From: Bordetella sp. 02P26C-1
GTDB taxonomy: Bacteria; Pseudomonadota; Gammaproteobacteria; Burkholderiales; Burkholderiaceae_B
Reading direction: 5' to 3'
DNA length: 64,000 nucleotides
NCBI RefSeq assembly: GCF_009763255.1
Contig: NZ_WSJB01000022.1
Span: 372,001 to 436,000 of the forward strand
Under the pieces are notes generated by a model, which was given only the letters and a program-made list of their open reading frames with translations, had not been told where the DNA came from and did no database searches. A program made the position numbers and the translations under genes. Shown in pieces: positions 7,956 to 16,378 of this stretch (position 1 is the stretch's first letter; each line of letters opens with the position of its first letter).

Positions 7956-9797
7956 ATGAGCCGACCATCCGACTCAGCCCGCAATGGCGCGTCTCTCGCT
8001 ATAACGTATGTGGCATCACGGGTTCGTGCCGAGGCGAATCGCGCCGGTCGCGAAGCAGACCAAAAAACGCGGGCGATCGGTCGTGGGCAGAACAAGAATC
8101 GCGGGCGTATCCCAATGGCGCCGCCGTCATCCTCGAAGTACCACGCATATACAAACTTTAGTAATCGTGCCGGGTCGCGCAAATCGCCAAAATCAGCAAT
8201 CAATAAAGTCAACTATGACTACGAGCTCAAGCGCAAAGAAACTGAGATATCGCGCTTAGATTACGTGTACGTCAGTGCCCCAGACGGCACGCCAACAAAT
8301 GCGCTTGACCCATTACTTATGGCCCAGGCATGTGAGCGGTCATTAGCCAAACGAGCAAACAACAATGCTCACATCATGGGTCACGGTGAAATATCGCTAC
8401 CACACGAACTCACGAAAGAGCAACGGCACAAGTTGGTGCGCGACATTGCCGATGCATATCGTGACCGTCTCGGCGTACCAATCTACACAGCCACCCACGA
8501 ACCGCATGACGGAAATCGAAACTGGCATGTCCACCCATCGTATCCATTGCGCGAGGTTCTGACCGATGGTAAAGGCGGCTTTCGTTTGGGCAATAAGCTG
8601 CCTGATTTCCAGCGCTATAACCAGCGCAAAGATGCGGGATTGCCACCCCGGCCAACGTTCATAAAAGATATGCGCGAAGTGGTTGCTGCGCTCTGTGCAG
8701 ATGCACTCCGCGATGCTGGCGTAGACCATCATTTAGCCGAACGTTGGCGACACGGGAACAAGACTTTACCCGCCCAAGTCGATGCCGCTATGGCGCGGGG
8801 AGACGTCTTGTTCGTCGCTGAAAACTATGGTCGCGACCCTACGCGCAAAGAAGGCAATTCAACCAACCTTTGGCGCACTAAATCCAAGAGCGAGCAACGG
8901 CGCGCCGCTGAGCAACACAATAGAGATGTACAAGCGGGAACGCTTGGCCCCGAAGCCTTGACGCGCACGCTCGTTAATCGCGTGCTGACCCTCGCGAAAC
9001 GTGCAGGCATCAACGACCCTGAAGCCATTCGCATGCTCGCCCGCGACCACTCTTTATCAATTGAGTGGGTACGTGCCAAGGGAGGCAAAGGCGCCCCGGT
9101 TACTGGCGTGCGTGTGCAAATGCAAGGTGGGCCTAAGGTTGCGGGCAAGGTCGTGGGCGCATCGCTACCCGAGCTTCGCCGTCGATTCAATTGGACCGAC
9201 CCGCCAACATATCACCGCTACCCCTCCAAGGAAGGCCCGACCTTCGACCAATATGCCCAGGCCGTCCAGACCGCTGGCTTGGACGTGACGCCTGGGCAGA
9301 CGCAAGACATGCTCTCTCAGACCGTGTCAGCAGGCCTAAAACGCTTTGAAAGGCTCACCGGCAAAGCCCTGAAAAACGCCGCTTCAGCAGCCCCGATGGG
9401 AGCAGCTCTCGACCCGGCTACCAGTGCCGCAGGCACCAGCGGCGAAGCCGCCGGTCTAAAACTCCCCGGCCCGCTCGAATCAGATACGTCAGTTTCCATC
9501 ACCACATCGCGGGAGGGTGACAACATGGTTAGGCACCTCAAAAAGTCACAGCAGCAAAAACCCAACTCCCAAACAAGCGGAGAAACGGCTGGCACCGTCG
9601 CCATCATCGCGGGCGCGGCAGCAATCGAAGGCGGCGCTCGGGCGGTTCATTTTGGCAGCAAGATCGATCCAGCGATCGGTGATAAAGCATCAAAACTCGT
9701 ATCCCCAATGGCTGGTATTAGAGGCATTCAGGGCCTCGGCAGCGGCGGCATGAAGCGCCGCAATCAGCGGCACCAACGCCGCAAGCATCGCCCCTAA
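7956..9797 (+). CDS. MobA/MobL-type relaxase
   Basis: This 613-residue basic protein should nick the element's transfer origin and pilot the strand. The metal-binding motif is RNWHVHPSYPL, with the His pair at 191 and 193 and further histidines in ATHEPHD (181, 184). AHIMGHGEISLPHELT at 138-153 matches the conserved strand before the active site. The N-terminal tyrosine cannot be pinned down (Tyr18, Tyr62 and Tyr65 are candidates). The C-terminal third is low-complexity with an Ala/Gly-rich segment (AIIAGAAAIEGGA) and a basic end, RRNQRHQRRKHR. It follows the accessory genes directly. No coupling protein or type IV secretion gene is present. Confidence 0.8.
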   Translation: MSRPSDSARNGASLAITYVASRVRAEANRAGREADQKTRAIGRGQNKNRGRIPMAPPSSSKYHAYTNFSNRAGSRKSPKSAINKVNYDYELKRKETEISRLDYVYVSAPDGTPTNALDPLLMAQACERSLAKRANNNAHIMGHGEISLPHELTKEQRHKLVRDIADAYRDRLGVPIYTATHEPHDGNRNWHVHPSYPLREVLTDGKGGFRLGNKLPDFQRYNQRKDAGLPPRPTFIKDMREVVAALCADALRDAGVDHHLAERWRHGNKTLPAQVDAAMARGDVLFVAENYGRDPTRKEGNSTNLWRTKSKSEQRRAAEQHNRDVQAGTLGPEALTRTLVNRVLTLAKRAGINDPEAIRMLARDHSLSIEWVRAKGGKGAPVTGVRVQMQGGPKVAGKVVGASLPELRRRFNWTDPPTYHRYPSKEGPTFDQYAQAVQTAGLDVTPGQTQDMLSQTVSAGLKRFERLTGKALKNAASAAPMGAALDPATSAAGTSGEAAGLKLPGPLESDTSVSITTSREGDNMVRHLKKSQQQKPNSQTSGETAGTVAIIAGAAAIEGGARAVHFGSKIDPAIGDKASKLVSPMAGIRGIQGLGSGGMKRRNQRHQRRKHRP

Positions 9798-9836
9798 TTT
9801 TTCGTCACGTCTTTATCTATTTATCTGGAGATCATT

Positions 9837-10109
9837 ATGAAAATGCCCGAAACTTTTGAAGCCGCTCTGCACAACTCGTTTCTTCGTGCCTGGAGAGACG
9901 AAAGCCAACATGACGAATGGATCAATGTCGCTAACATCCACTCAATTTATCTCGACATTATCGATGGTGTCGGCACTGTATTCATCGCGCTGGATTCCGG
10001 AGGTGAGTACCGAATGATCGTTGCTCGGAAGCCGGAAGTGACAGCAACGATGGAATTGCACGGACTCATTGATGCACTCGGCGGCGGCTCCCCCCAGGAG
10101 GAGGCTTAA
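9837..10109 (+). CDS. Hypothetical protein (90 aa)
   Basis: Well supported as a gene by TGGAG 9 bases before the ATG and by a close fit between relaxase and next gene (2 bp gap). The protein is acidic, without signal peptide or membrane segment. A central alternation INVANIHSIYLDIIDGVGTV suggests a small beta domain. No family recognised. It probably belongs to the mobilization transcript. Confidence 0.55.
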   Translation: MKMPETFEAALHNSFLRAWRDESQHDEWINVANIHSIYLDIIDGVGTVFIALDSGGEYRMIVARKPEVTATMELHGLIDALGGGSPQEEA

Positions 10110-10111
10110 TC

Positions 10112-10732
10112 ATGGTAACGATTTACCGACGCCCGCGGGCTGTCTCGCCAACGCCCGAACAGGCACTGACAGCAGCACCGATGCCAGCATCCACCCCGGC
10201 ACAACGCACTATCAGTAGGGACGCGTTCACGCTCAGGTTAATGCGTCTGTTCCCGATTACCGGAGGACTTGATGCAGGCCGCAAATTAAACACGGACGAT
10301 CATCAAAAAGTCATCGAGTTGGGCGCATCGATCATGCATCCGGACCCGATTGCAGGCGCTGCACGTTTGAGCGTATGGCTTCAATTTGGCCGAGGGTTCC
10401 CACTTCCGCAGCCGGATCAAGTCTTGCTGGACAAGCTGGCCGACACTTGGAACTGTGCTGACCCCCAACCAATGGAGCGCAACGGGCGGGAGGCTTTCCT
10501 GACGCTCGAATTCCTCGGACTGCCGCTTGCCGGTTATGAAGCCACGGATATTGTCGATCCGCTCGACCTACTTTCACCCAAAAACGCCGGAGGCCGGGAC
10601 GTGGGCGAGGCCCGCGAGTTACCCCCGCCGACGCCTGCGTACGAGGTTCGGCGGGACGCACCACCGGTGTTGGTGCCTTCCCGACCTTTGTACAGGTTCT
10701 ATGGTCGCAGCAAACTGATCGACGCTGACTAA
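10112..10732 (+). CDS. Hypothetical protein (206 aa)
   Basis: It starts two bases after the preceding stop, with AGGAGG inside that gene's end as ribosome site, so the two are co-translated. The N-terminus is Pro/Ala-rich; a conserved-looking core (FTLRLMRLFPITGGLDAGRK, then ELGASIMHPDPIAGAARLSV) is followed by a Pro-rich tail (LPPPTPAYEV) and a basic end. No signal peptide or transmembrane segment. No family recognised. Last gene of the rightward block. Confidence 0.6.
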   Translation: MVTIYRRPRAVSPTPEQALTAAPMPASTPAQRTISRDAFTLRLMRLFPITGGLDAGRKLNTDDHQKVIELGASIMHPDPIAGAARLSVWLQFGRGFPLPQPDQVLLDKLADTWNCADPQPMERNGREAFLTLEFLGLPLAGYEATDIVDPLDLLSPKNAGGRDVGEARELPPPTPAYEVRRDAPPVLVPSRPLYRFYGRSKLIDAD

Positions 10733-11085
10733 ACAATTACAACGACATGCCGAAATGGACTCAATAAGCGATGTGTCAGCCGAGTTAACAGCATCGGCGT
10801 AATCCCATATTGCGCCCATCAGTGGCGTTTTCGCCGTTATGATTGGCAGCATCTTTATTTGTTCCGGATTGCGCAAAACCGTCGATCATGCTCATGGACA
10901 CCGGCAAGGACAACCGACCTTCGGCCCGATCTTGCTCAATTTTGGCATTACCGCACTTATGCTCTGCAGCAAAAATCCCGCCGGAATCGAGAACTCCGCG
11001 GTGAGGGGCGGCGGGCATCAGAGGGGCATTCATTCACGTTAATGCTCATCCAGCCGATTTTTTTCCACATCCGCGCAGCCGTCGA

Positions 11086-11105
11086 ATTCCTGAAATTTCA
11101 GGAAT
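11086..11105. repeat. 20-bp perfect palindrome
   Basis: ATTCCTGAAATTTCAGGAAT equals its own reverse complement with no spacer. It adjoins the T tract of the resolvase terminator. A dimeric protein site or a hairpin end is possible. Confidence 0.6.
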
Positions 11106-11142
11106 AAAGAAAAACGGCCCGCATCCGCAATAGACGCGAGCC
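11106..11142 (-). terminator. Terminator of the resolvase gene
   Basis: On the minus strand GGCTCGCGTC pairs with GATGCGGGCC (ten pairs, two G-U) around a 7-base loop, then GTTTTTCTTT. It lies 118 bases after the resolvase stop. Confidence 0.7.
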
Positions 11143-11160
11143 TCATCTTTCTTTTTACCA

Positions 11161-11195
11161 GTCGGCGGGGGCTCTGCCCCCCTGGCCGGGCCGAC
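11161..11195. repeat. Compound GC-rich hairpin
   Basis: Outer arms GTCGGC (11161-11166) and GCCGAC (11190-11195) enclose an inner stem GGGGGC/GCCCCC with a 3-base loop (11167-11181). Such stems occur at plasmid origins and nic sites; function unproven. Confidence 0.45.
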
Positions 11196-11260
11196 CCGAC
11201 CCCCGGGCTTGCCAGCCCCACCAGCAAGCTGGCGGTTCCCTGCCAGACGCTAACCCCAGG

Positions 11261-11836
11261 TCAGCAGTCGGAAACCGCCTTTAGGATAGTTGGGTGGCTC
11301 ACCTTATATTCTTTCGCCAAACCCCTGGCCGTTGCGCCAGCGGCCAACTTGGCGCGTATCTCGGTCACTTGGACGTCGGTCAGGCTAGCCTTGCGGCCTA
11401 GACGCTTGCCATCAGCCTTCGCCCTCGCGAGCCCCGCATGAGTACGTTCAATCAGGATGTCCCTTTCAAACGAGGCAACGGCGGCCAGGATGGTCATGTG
11501 CAACTTTCCCGCCGCACTGGTCAGGTCAGCACCGGCCAGCGCCAAGCAATGCACATGTACACCCATTGAGTCAAGCTTGCTTACAGTGTCTACCACGTCG
11601 CTCGTGTCGCGGCCAAGCCTATCGAGCTTGGTCACAACCAGGGTGTCCCCAGGCTCTAGGCGGTCCAGCAATTTGGCGAACCCAGGACGTTTTGCAGCCG
11701 GAACACGGCCCGAGATGGTCTCGGCAACGACTCGACGCGGCTCGAACTGGAATCCAGCTTGCGCAGCCTCAAGCACTTGGTTGTCGGTGGTCTGGTCCAC
11801 GGTCGAGACGCGGGCGTACAAAAAGTGGCGCGGCAT
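11261..11836 (-). CDS. Serine recombinase, resolvase/invertase family
   Basis: The 191-residue protein has the full domain order: catalytic domain with YARVST (nucleophile Ser11), VTKLDRLGRD (conserved Arg pair) and ASFERDILIERTHAGL (long E helix), then a C-terminal helix-turn-helix ending GLAKEYKVSHPTILKAV. Start is supported by AGGAAG before the ATG. It is the only gene in the element body on the minus strand. Its role is likely multimer resolution or partner exchange. Upstream DNA (11846-11958) carries five GGTAA-type copies, a good candidate for its recombination or operator site. It looks intact. Confidence 0.9.
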   Translation of the reverse strand: MPRHFLYARVSTVDQTTDNQVLEAAQAGFQFEPRRVVAETISGRVPAAKRPGFAKLLDRLEPGDTLVVTKLDRLGRDTSDVVDTVSKLDSMGVHVHCLALAGADLTSAAGKLHMTILAAVASFERDILIERTHAGLARAKADGKRLGRKASLTDVQVTEIRAKLAAGATARGLAKEYKVSHPTILKAVSDC

Positions 11837-12215
11837 GATGCTTCCTGGTAAATAATCGTGGAAAGAATTATGCCGTGGTAAACAATAAGATTCAATGGCT
11901 TTATTACCATCATTCTAGACGTGCCAGCGACGGTAATAAATCGGTCGTTTAATTACCGGCCCTATAGAGATTGGCAACGCGACCCGCTCACTCCGCGTCT
12001 GGCCTTCAACAACTTGAAAAACGTAAAGGCTCCTGACGTGCGGCGGAGCCTGTTTTGATGGATGCCGCATGAAGGAGCCTCAGGAGTGCCAGTGCGCTTA
12101 CGCACCCATATATATATCGGACGTGATATAAACGTAATGACAAATACAAGGCTGTCACTTCATGTAACAGCAAATGGTTTGTCGCACTAAATATTCTCAG
12201 TTTCTATTACCAATT
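11837..12215. other. Gap with five GGTAA repeats (candidate res/operator site) and a terminator
   Basis: YGGTAAWNAA-like copies lie at 11846 (+), 11876 (+), 11899-11910 (-), 11931 (+) and 11949-11958 (-), all just upstream of the resolvase start, in mixed orientation. Serine-resolvase res sites are built from such repeats. A stem at 12027-12051 follows. No gene seen. Confidence 0.5.
12027..12057 (+). terminator. Possible terminator
   Basis: AGGCTCC (12027-12033) pairs with GGAGCCT (12045-12051) around an 11-base loop and is followed by GTTTTG. No gene on the plus strand directly precedes it, so its client is unclear. Confidence 0.4.
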
Positions 12216-12710
12216 ATGCTCACAAAGAAGATACTTCCCGCAATTTTCATCGTCATGAGCATTGCTACTGAGGGCGGCATTGTTCACGCAAAAGAAACTA
12301 ACCTGAACGATGTTCTCGGCAAACTTATATTCTGGTCGGCAGGCTCCACCTCAGGCAGCGCTTACCTGAGTGCTGGTGTAGTGACAAAAAGTAGAAACAC
12401 CGTTGAGTTGCACTTAATCCCGCTGGATGTGTTCTGGTCGTCAACAGACGTTACTCCATTTGACGAATCGGGAGAACTCATCAAGGATCCGAACGTAAAA
12501 ACGGTGATGATCAATTGTCGGGATAAACGCTATTCAACATATCCAGATCTCGAAGCGCAAAATACTTATTCTCACAACCAATACCTTTCGGGAAGAAAAT
12601 ATGCTTGGGGAGACTATAAGAACCAAGAGTTACTCATGAACGTCGGTCAGGAAGAAGAGGATAAGATGACCGAGTTGTTTGACCAAGCCTGCACTTATAC
12701 AGCTCGTTAA
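12216..12710 (+). CDS. Putative exported protein, surface-adhesin-E-like
   Basis: ATG 12216 is preferred over 12174 because it begins a standard signal peptide (MLTKKILPAIFIVMSIA, cleavage near IVHA). The mature part is about 140 residues. MINCRDKRYSTYP near the centre and FDQACTYTAR at the end give a Cys pair. This layout resembles the small surface-adhesin-E family, but similarity is weak. AT-rich relative to neighbours and without a clear ribosome site, it looks like recently acquired cargo. No partner gene except the small membrane protein downstream. Confidence 0.5.
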   Translation: MLTKKILPAIFIVMSIATEGGIVHAKETNLNDVLGKLIFWSAGSTSGSAYLSAGVVTKSRNTVELHLIPLDVFWSSTDVTPFDESGELIKDPNVKTVMINCRDKRYSTYPDLEAQNTYSHNQYLSGRKYAWGDYKNQELLMNVGQEEEDKMTELFDQACTYTAR

Positions 12711-12764
12711 AACCTCAGAAACTACGGCGCCGGGCCGAACTAGGCATCTAATACGGAGATCGAT

Positions 12765-13034
12765 ATGGAAATTGCTATCCTCACCGTGATCGTAATTATC
12801 GCTCTGATCTTTTTTTCCATGTCTAGAGGAAAAAAAGCTGTTCAGGCCTACGTATTCCTTGCCGCAAGGGGCGAAGGTAAAAGCGAAGCCGAAGCAAACG
12901 ACATTGCTCGACGAATAGACACTCACAGCGCCGCAGCTCTGAACAACGCGATGCGCACCTTTTGCCATCACTGCTACGGTGGACAGCAACTGGCTATGAT
13001 TTCGAGCGCCAGGCTCGACGGATTCAGTGGTTGA
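12765..13034 (+). CDS. Small membrane protein (89 aa)
   Basis: ATG 12765 has CGGAG at good distance. Residues 1-18 (MEIAILTVIVIIALIFFS) form one membrane anchor; the rest is soluble, with KSEAEANDIARRID and a His/Cys-containing RTFCHHCYGG. No family recognised. It lies 54 bp after the exported protein gene and may be co-transcribed. Confidence 0.55.
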   Translation: MEIAILTVIVIIALIFFSMSRGKKAVQAYVFLAARGEGKSEAEANDIARRIDTHSAAALNNAMRTFCHHCYGGQQLAMISSARLDGFSG

Positions 13035-13148
13035 TACTTCCTCAAGCTACGAGAGCGCAAAATATTCATGATAATTCTAGAGCCACGATCCCATTGTGAA
13101 GAATGAGCCCCTAGGCCTATTTATTCTCAATAGAACAGGATTGCAGTA

Positions 13149-13166
13149 GTGGCAAAAATGGTGGCA
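13149..13166 (+). repeat. Candidate integrase arm site, right
   Basis: GTGGCAAAAATGGTGGCA matches 3439-3456 except at one base, in direct orientation and 106 bp inside attR. Confidence 0.5.
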
Positions 13167-13271
13167 CTTCTTTTTTGAAGCGACACTATTTACAGTGATT
13201 TAGTTAATGCACAATGATGATAAACCATTGATTTTCTTAGGTTTACCCTCTAAACTATCGCCTAGGCGAGC

Positions 13272-13319
13272 GAATCATAATCCGCAGGTCCCCTGTTCGA
13301 ATCAGGGATGCGCCACCAA
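13272..13319 (+). repeat. attR, tRNA-Met 3' remnant
   Basis: Identical to 3297-3344. The upstream GCGAGC loosely resembles the tRNA D-arm/anticodon join but cannot fold into a tRNA. Confidence 0.93.
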
Positions 13320-13326
13320 GAATATC

Positions 13327-13357
13327 AAGGCCCACAAGCAATTGTGGGCCTTTTGTT
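13327..13357 (+). terminator. Original chromosomal terminator of the tRNA gene
   Basis: AAGGCCCACAA and TTGTGGGCCTT make an 11-bp stem with a 4-base loop, then TTGTTTT. It stands 8 bases after attR, where the tRNA transcript would have ended before integration. Confidence 0.8.
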
Positions 13358-13398
13358 TTGCTCGACGATTTCGGCTCTACCCCACCAAGGGGCATCCA

Positions 13399-14046
13399 TC
13401 AGCGCAGCGCCAAACGTGACACGGGCGCATCGGTTATTCGTTGCACGAGATCCGAGACGACTTTGACAAACCGTGCTGACGCGGTCGGGGGCACGACGAC
13501 ACCCGATAGGAACATTCTCAGATCCAGGGCGATTTGCCGGTAATCGGAGCCAGTCACGGCGGTGCGTAACGCCACCATCAGGCTTTTGATCGTCGACGAG
13601 CCGCGGTCTGGGACATCACTTTGCAGGCCCTTTTCTCCATAAGGGCTGACGATCACATCGACGTCATCCCTGACAAATAACGAGTCGACCAGTCGTTGAA
13701 TGCTGGCGAATACGTAGACCGATGACGAAGATTCGACCTCGTGTACGGGAAAGTTCAGAAAAGCGTCATCGCCCACTATCGACCACGACTGATATCGCAC
13801 GGGGGCACGCTGGGACGGTCGTAGCATGCTTTCCAATGCCCACCGCTCGGTGCGCCCCTGCTGGCCCGCGTCAAGGTATTGCCCCTGCCCGGCCTTTCGC
13901 GGCAAAGCGACCGAGTCCGGCATGGCATCACTTTGCTCGTCAAAAAACAGCTTGCCACACGTCGTAAGCTCGACCAAGTCGTAGAAGCTGATCAATCTGC
14001 AAATGGGCTGGTTCGGGTCCAGATCGGGACTGAGATAAATGCTCAA
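13399..14046 (-). CDS. Hypothetical protein, possibly DUF2971-related
   Basis: A 215-residue soluble protein just outside the element. ICRLISFYDLVELTTCGKLFF near the start and RYQSWSIVGDDAF with YVFASIQRLVDSL in the middle recall the order of conserved blocks in DUF2971 proteins, but the match is loose. No signal peptide. The start at 14046 is an ATG without strong ribosome site. It is divergent from the response regulator, with a 188-bp gap between them. Function unknown. Confidence 0.5.
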   Translation of the reverse strand: MSIYLSPDLDPNQPICRLISFYDLVELTTCGKLFFDEQSDAMPDSVALPRKAGQGQYLDAGQQGRTERWALESMLRPSQRAPVRYQSWSIVGDDAFLNFPVHEVESSSSVYVFASIQRLVDSLFVRDDVDVIVSPYGEKGLQSDVPDRGSSTIKSLMVALRTAVTGSDYRQIALDLRMFLSGVVVPPTASARFVKVVSDLVQRITDAPVSRLALR

Positions 14047-14234
14047 TTCGACACCTCAAATCTAAATGGCTTCACGCTTGGCCATAGCCGAAAACATGTT
14101 AGCCATATCGTTTGGAGGCTGTATTACGACAGTCTTACCATTTCGTAAGAATGCCCGGTTCTGGTGCGAGCGAGGTTTTTCGTCGGCTATATTGACCAGG
14201 TCCCTGTTCGCGCTGAACTTGCTTAGGTACCGGT

Positions 14235-14945
14235 ATGTGGCAGTGTTTGATTATTGAAGACGACAAAGAGAACGCGCGTTATCTTGCGAATGGTTTGACT
14301 GAATTGGGTCACGCAGTGAACGTTTGCTCAGACGGCGTGACGGGCCTGGATAGCGCGATGAAGGAGCACTGGGACATCATCGTACTGGATAGGATTTTGC
14401 CGAACCATGTCGATGGCCTGTCGATTCTGTCGACGATTCGTGCGCTGGGCAAGACCACGCCTGTGCTGGTATTGAGTGCGCTTTCGGCCGTGGATGATCG
14501 GGTGGATGGATTGCGCGCCGGCGGAGACGATTATCTCGTAAAACCCTTTTCCTTCTCGGAGCTTGTTGCCCGGATGGACGCGCTTGTGCGACGCATGCGC
14601 CCGAATCAGGAGATCAAGGAGCTGCGTATCGCGGATCTGGCGGTCAACGTCGCCACTCAGAAGGTTCAGCGTGCTGGCACGCCGATTACGCTGCAGCCGC
14701 AGGAGTTTCGTCTATTGGTCTATCTGATGCTGAACACGGGCAGAACCGTGACCCGTACGATGCTGCTGGAGACCATCTGGGGCTACAACTTCGATCCACA
14801 ATCGAATGTGATTGACGTCCAAGTCAGCCGACTGCGTCGCAAGATCGATGCGGGAGCAGTCAGGCCTTTGATTCATACCGTACGTGGCGCCGGATACACG
14901 CTTGCCGATCTGCCCGAGCCGGACGGTGCCGCCGCGATCTTATGA
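14235..14945 (+). CDS. OmpR-family response regulator
   Basis: A standard two-domain regulator of 236 residues. The receiver has the acidic pair at 9-10 (IIEDD), phospho-acceptor Asp52 (IVLDRILPN) and Lys103 (YLVKPFSF). The winged-helix DNA-binding domain ends with VIDVQVSRLRRKI and HTVRGAGYTLAD. The stop overlaps the sensor kinase start (ATGA), so the pair is translationally coupled. The target may include the secreted Pro-rich protein gene that follows the kinase; this is inferred from position only. Confidence 0.93.
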   Translation: MWQCLIIEDDKENARYLANGLTELGHAVNVCSDGVTGLDSAMKEHWDIIVLDRILPNHVDGLSILSTIRALGKTTPVLVLSALSAVDDRVDGLRAGGDDYLVKPFSFSELVARMDALVRRMRPNQEIKELRIADLAVNVATQKVQRAGTPITLQPQEFRLLVYLMLNTGRTVTRTMLLETIWGYNFDPQSNVIDVQVSRLRRKIDAGAVRPLIHTVRGAGYTLADLPEPDGAAAIL

Positions 14946-16309
14946 TGCCGTTCCTGAGGAATCATTGGCGCTCGATCTCGTTTCGCCTGACATTGAACTA
15001 CGGGATATTGGCGATCCTGACGACACTCATTCTGATCGCTTTTCTTTACTACGAGGTGATTGGCGCATTACGGACCGAGTACACCCGTCAGATCACGGCT
15101 TCGGCGAAACGTTTGTCTGCTGCCTATGAGGAAGGCGGGCGCACCGCACTAGCCGCCGCGCTGGAGCTGACCTTGGCTGACCGTATCGATTCGGGTCGCG
15201 AGATATACCTTTTGCTGGACGAAAAAGGCAACAAGATTGCCGGCAATCTGGACCGCCCTCCTGCTGCGCACGATTCCTATGTCGGGGTATTCGAAGGCGA
15301 AGTGCTTCAAGACGGTATCCCGACGCGCGGCCATCTGCAGATCCAAACGCTAGCGGGTGGCGAAACACTAGTGGTCGGGCACGATCTGAGCGAGATGGGT
15401 GACATTAGCGCGATGATCTGGCAGGCCATCGTGGCGGCCTTTGTTCTGGCGGCTTTGCTGGTCATTATCGGCACGTACATCTTCCGCGGCGAATTGGCCT
15501 ATCGGGTCAGCCACATCCGCCGTACAACGCAGCAGATCGCGGCAGGGCAATTATCGAAGCGCGTCTCGACGGCGGAAAGCGATGACGAATTCGCTCTGCT
15601 CAATCGCGATATCAATTCGATGCTGGATCGTATAGAGCTCTTGATGAAAAGCGCCCGGCATATCTCCGACACGATCGCCCATAACTTGCGTACGCCACTG
15701 ACCCGCATTGTGGGAGGACTACGCGCGGCACAGCAACCCTCGGCCTCGCCGCAGCAGGTACTGCAGGCCAATCAGCGTGCGGTCGAAGAGATCGAGCGCC
15801 TGAGCGTGATGTTGGAAAAGCTTTTGCAGATCTCGGAGATGCAAGCAGGCATTCAGCGGCGTTCATTCAAGGCGTGCGAGCTGCATACGATTGTGGGCGA
15901 TGTCGTGGAGATGTACACCACGCTGGCCGAAGACAAAAACGTATCTATGACATTGACTCACTCGGAGCCGGTCAACGTTCACGGCGATGCCAATCTGCTG
16001 GCCAGCGCTTTGGCGAATCTCGTGGACAACGCTGTCAAGTATGCGTCTCGAGAAATCCGCGTAGCAGTATTCCGTTCCGGGCAATCCGGGCGCGTCGTGA
16101 TCAGCGACGATGGGCCGGGCGTCCCCGCTGACCAGTATGAGCACCTAGGCAAGCATTTTTATCGATTGGACCCCTCCCTGGAAGGCCACGGCCTTGGCCT
16201 GACCAGCGTATTGAGCATTGTGGAACTGCATGGCGGCACCATCGTTTTCTCCGACGCGCAGCCGGGGCTTAGCGTCATACTCACGCTACCAGTCAATTCT
16301 AGGGGCTAG
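14942..16309 (+). CDS. Sensor histidine kinase
   Basis: 455 residues: membrane segment about 18-40, periplasmic domain of about 120 residues, second membrane segment 160-181, HAMP linker, dimerisation/phospho-acceptor helix with His247 in AHNLRTPLTR, and an ATPase domain with NLVDNAVKYA, DDGPGVP and GHGLGLT. All catalytic boxes are present. The acceptor box reads AHN rather than the common SHE, a known variant. The periplasmic domain has no recognised ligand family. Overlaps the regulator gene by 4 bases. Confidence 0.93.
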   Translation: MMPFLRNHWRSISFRLTLNYGILAILTTLILIAFLYYEVIGALRTEYTRQITASAKRLSAAYEEGGRTALAAALELTLADRIDSGREIYLLLDEKGNKIAGNLDRPPAAHDSYVGVFEGEVLQDGIPTRGHLQIQTLAGGETLVVGHDLSEMGDISAMIWQAIVAAFVLAALLVIIGTYIFRGELAYRVSHIRRTTQQIAAGQLSKRVSTAESDDEFALLNRDINSMLDRIELLMKSARHISDTIAHNLRTPLTRIVGGLRAAQQPSASPQQVLQANQRAVEEIERLSVMLEKLLQISEMQAGIQRRSFKACELHTIVGDVVEMYTTLAEDKNVSMTLTHSEPVNVHGDANLLASALANLVDNAVKYASREIRVAVFRSGQSGRVVISDDGPGVPADQYEHLGKHFYRLDPSLEGHGLGLTSVLSIVELHGGTIVFSDAQPGLSVILTLPVNSRG

Positions 16310-16378
16310 GAGTAACCCCTAGTCCAGGCACGCCAGTTGCTGAAGGGTAAGTCCATATCTCATCACCTGGAGACTGAC

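Larger units (their letters stand above)
10733..11260. other. Gap of 528 bp with palindrome and GC-rich hairpins
   Basis: No convincing gene. It holds a 20-bp perfect palindrome (11086-11105), a leftward terminator (11106-11142) and a compound GC-rich hairpin (11161-11195). Short frames near 10839-11107 lack ribosome sites and family signal. A replication or transfer origin could lie here, but the sequence does not prove it. Confidence 0.5.
3297..13319. mobile_element. Integrative mobilizable element in the tRNA-Met 3' end (~10 kb)
   Basis: Exact 48-bp direct repeats bound the element at 3297-3344 (inside the intact tRNA) and 13272-13319 (a tRNA 3' remnant). Inside lie a tyrosine integrase next to the left end, two small DNA-binding proteins, a gpA-type replication gene with a frameshift, a TraD-like accessory protein, a relaxase, a serine recombinase and several unknown genes. 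There are no mating-pair or coupling-protein genes, so it would depend on a helper. A near-identical 18-mer lies inside each end (3439 and 13149). Ends, tRNA target and gene content agree well. Confidence 0.9.
13035..13398. other. Right end of the element, no gene
   Basis: The stretch holds the right copy of the 18-mer (13149-13166), attR and the chromosomal terminator. Nothing else is supported. Confidence 0.6.
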
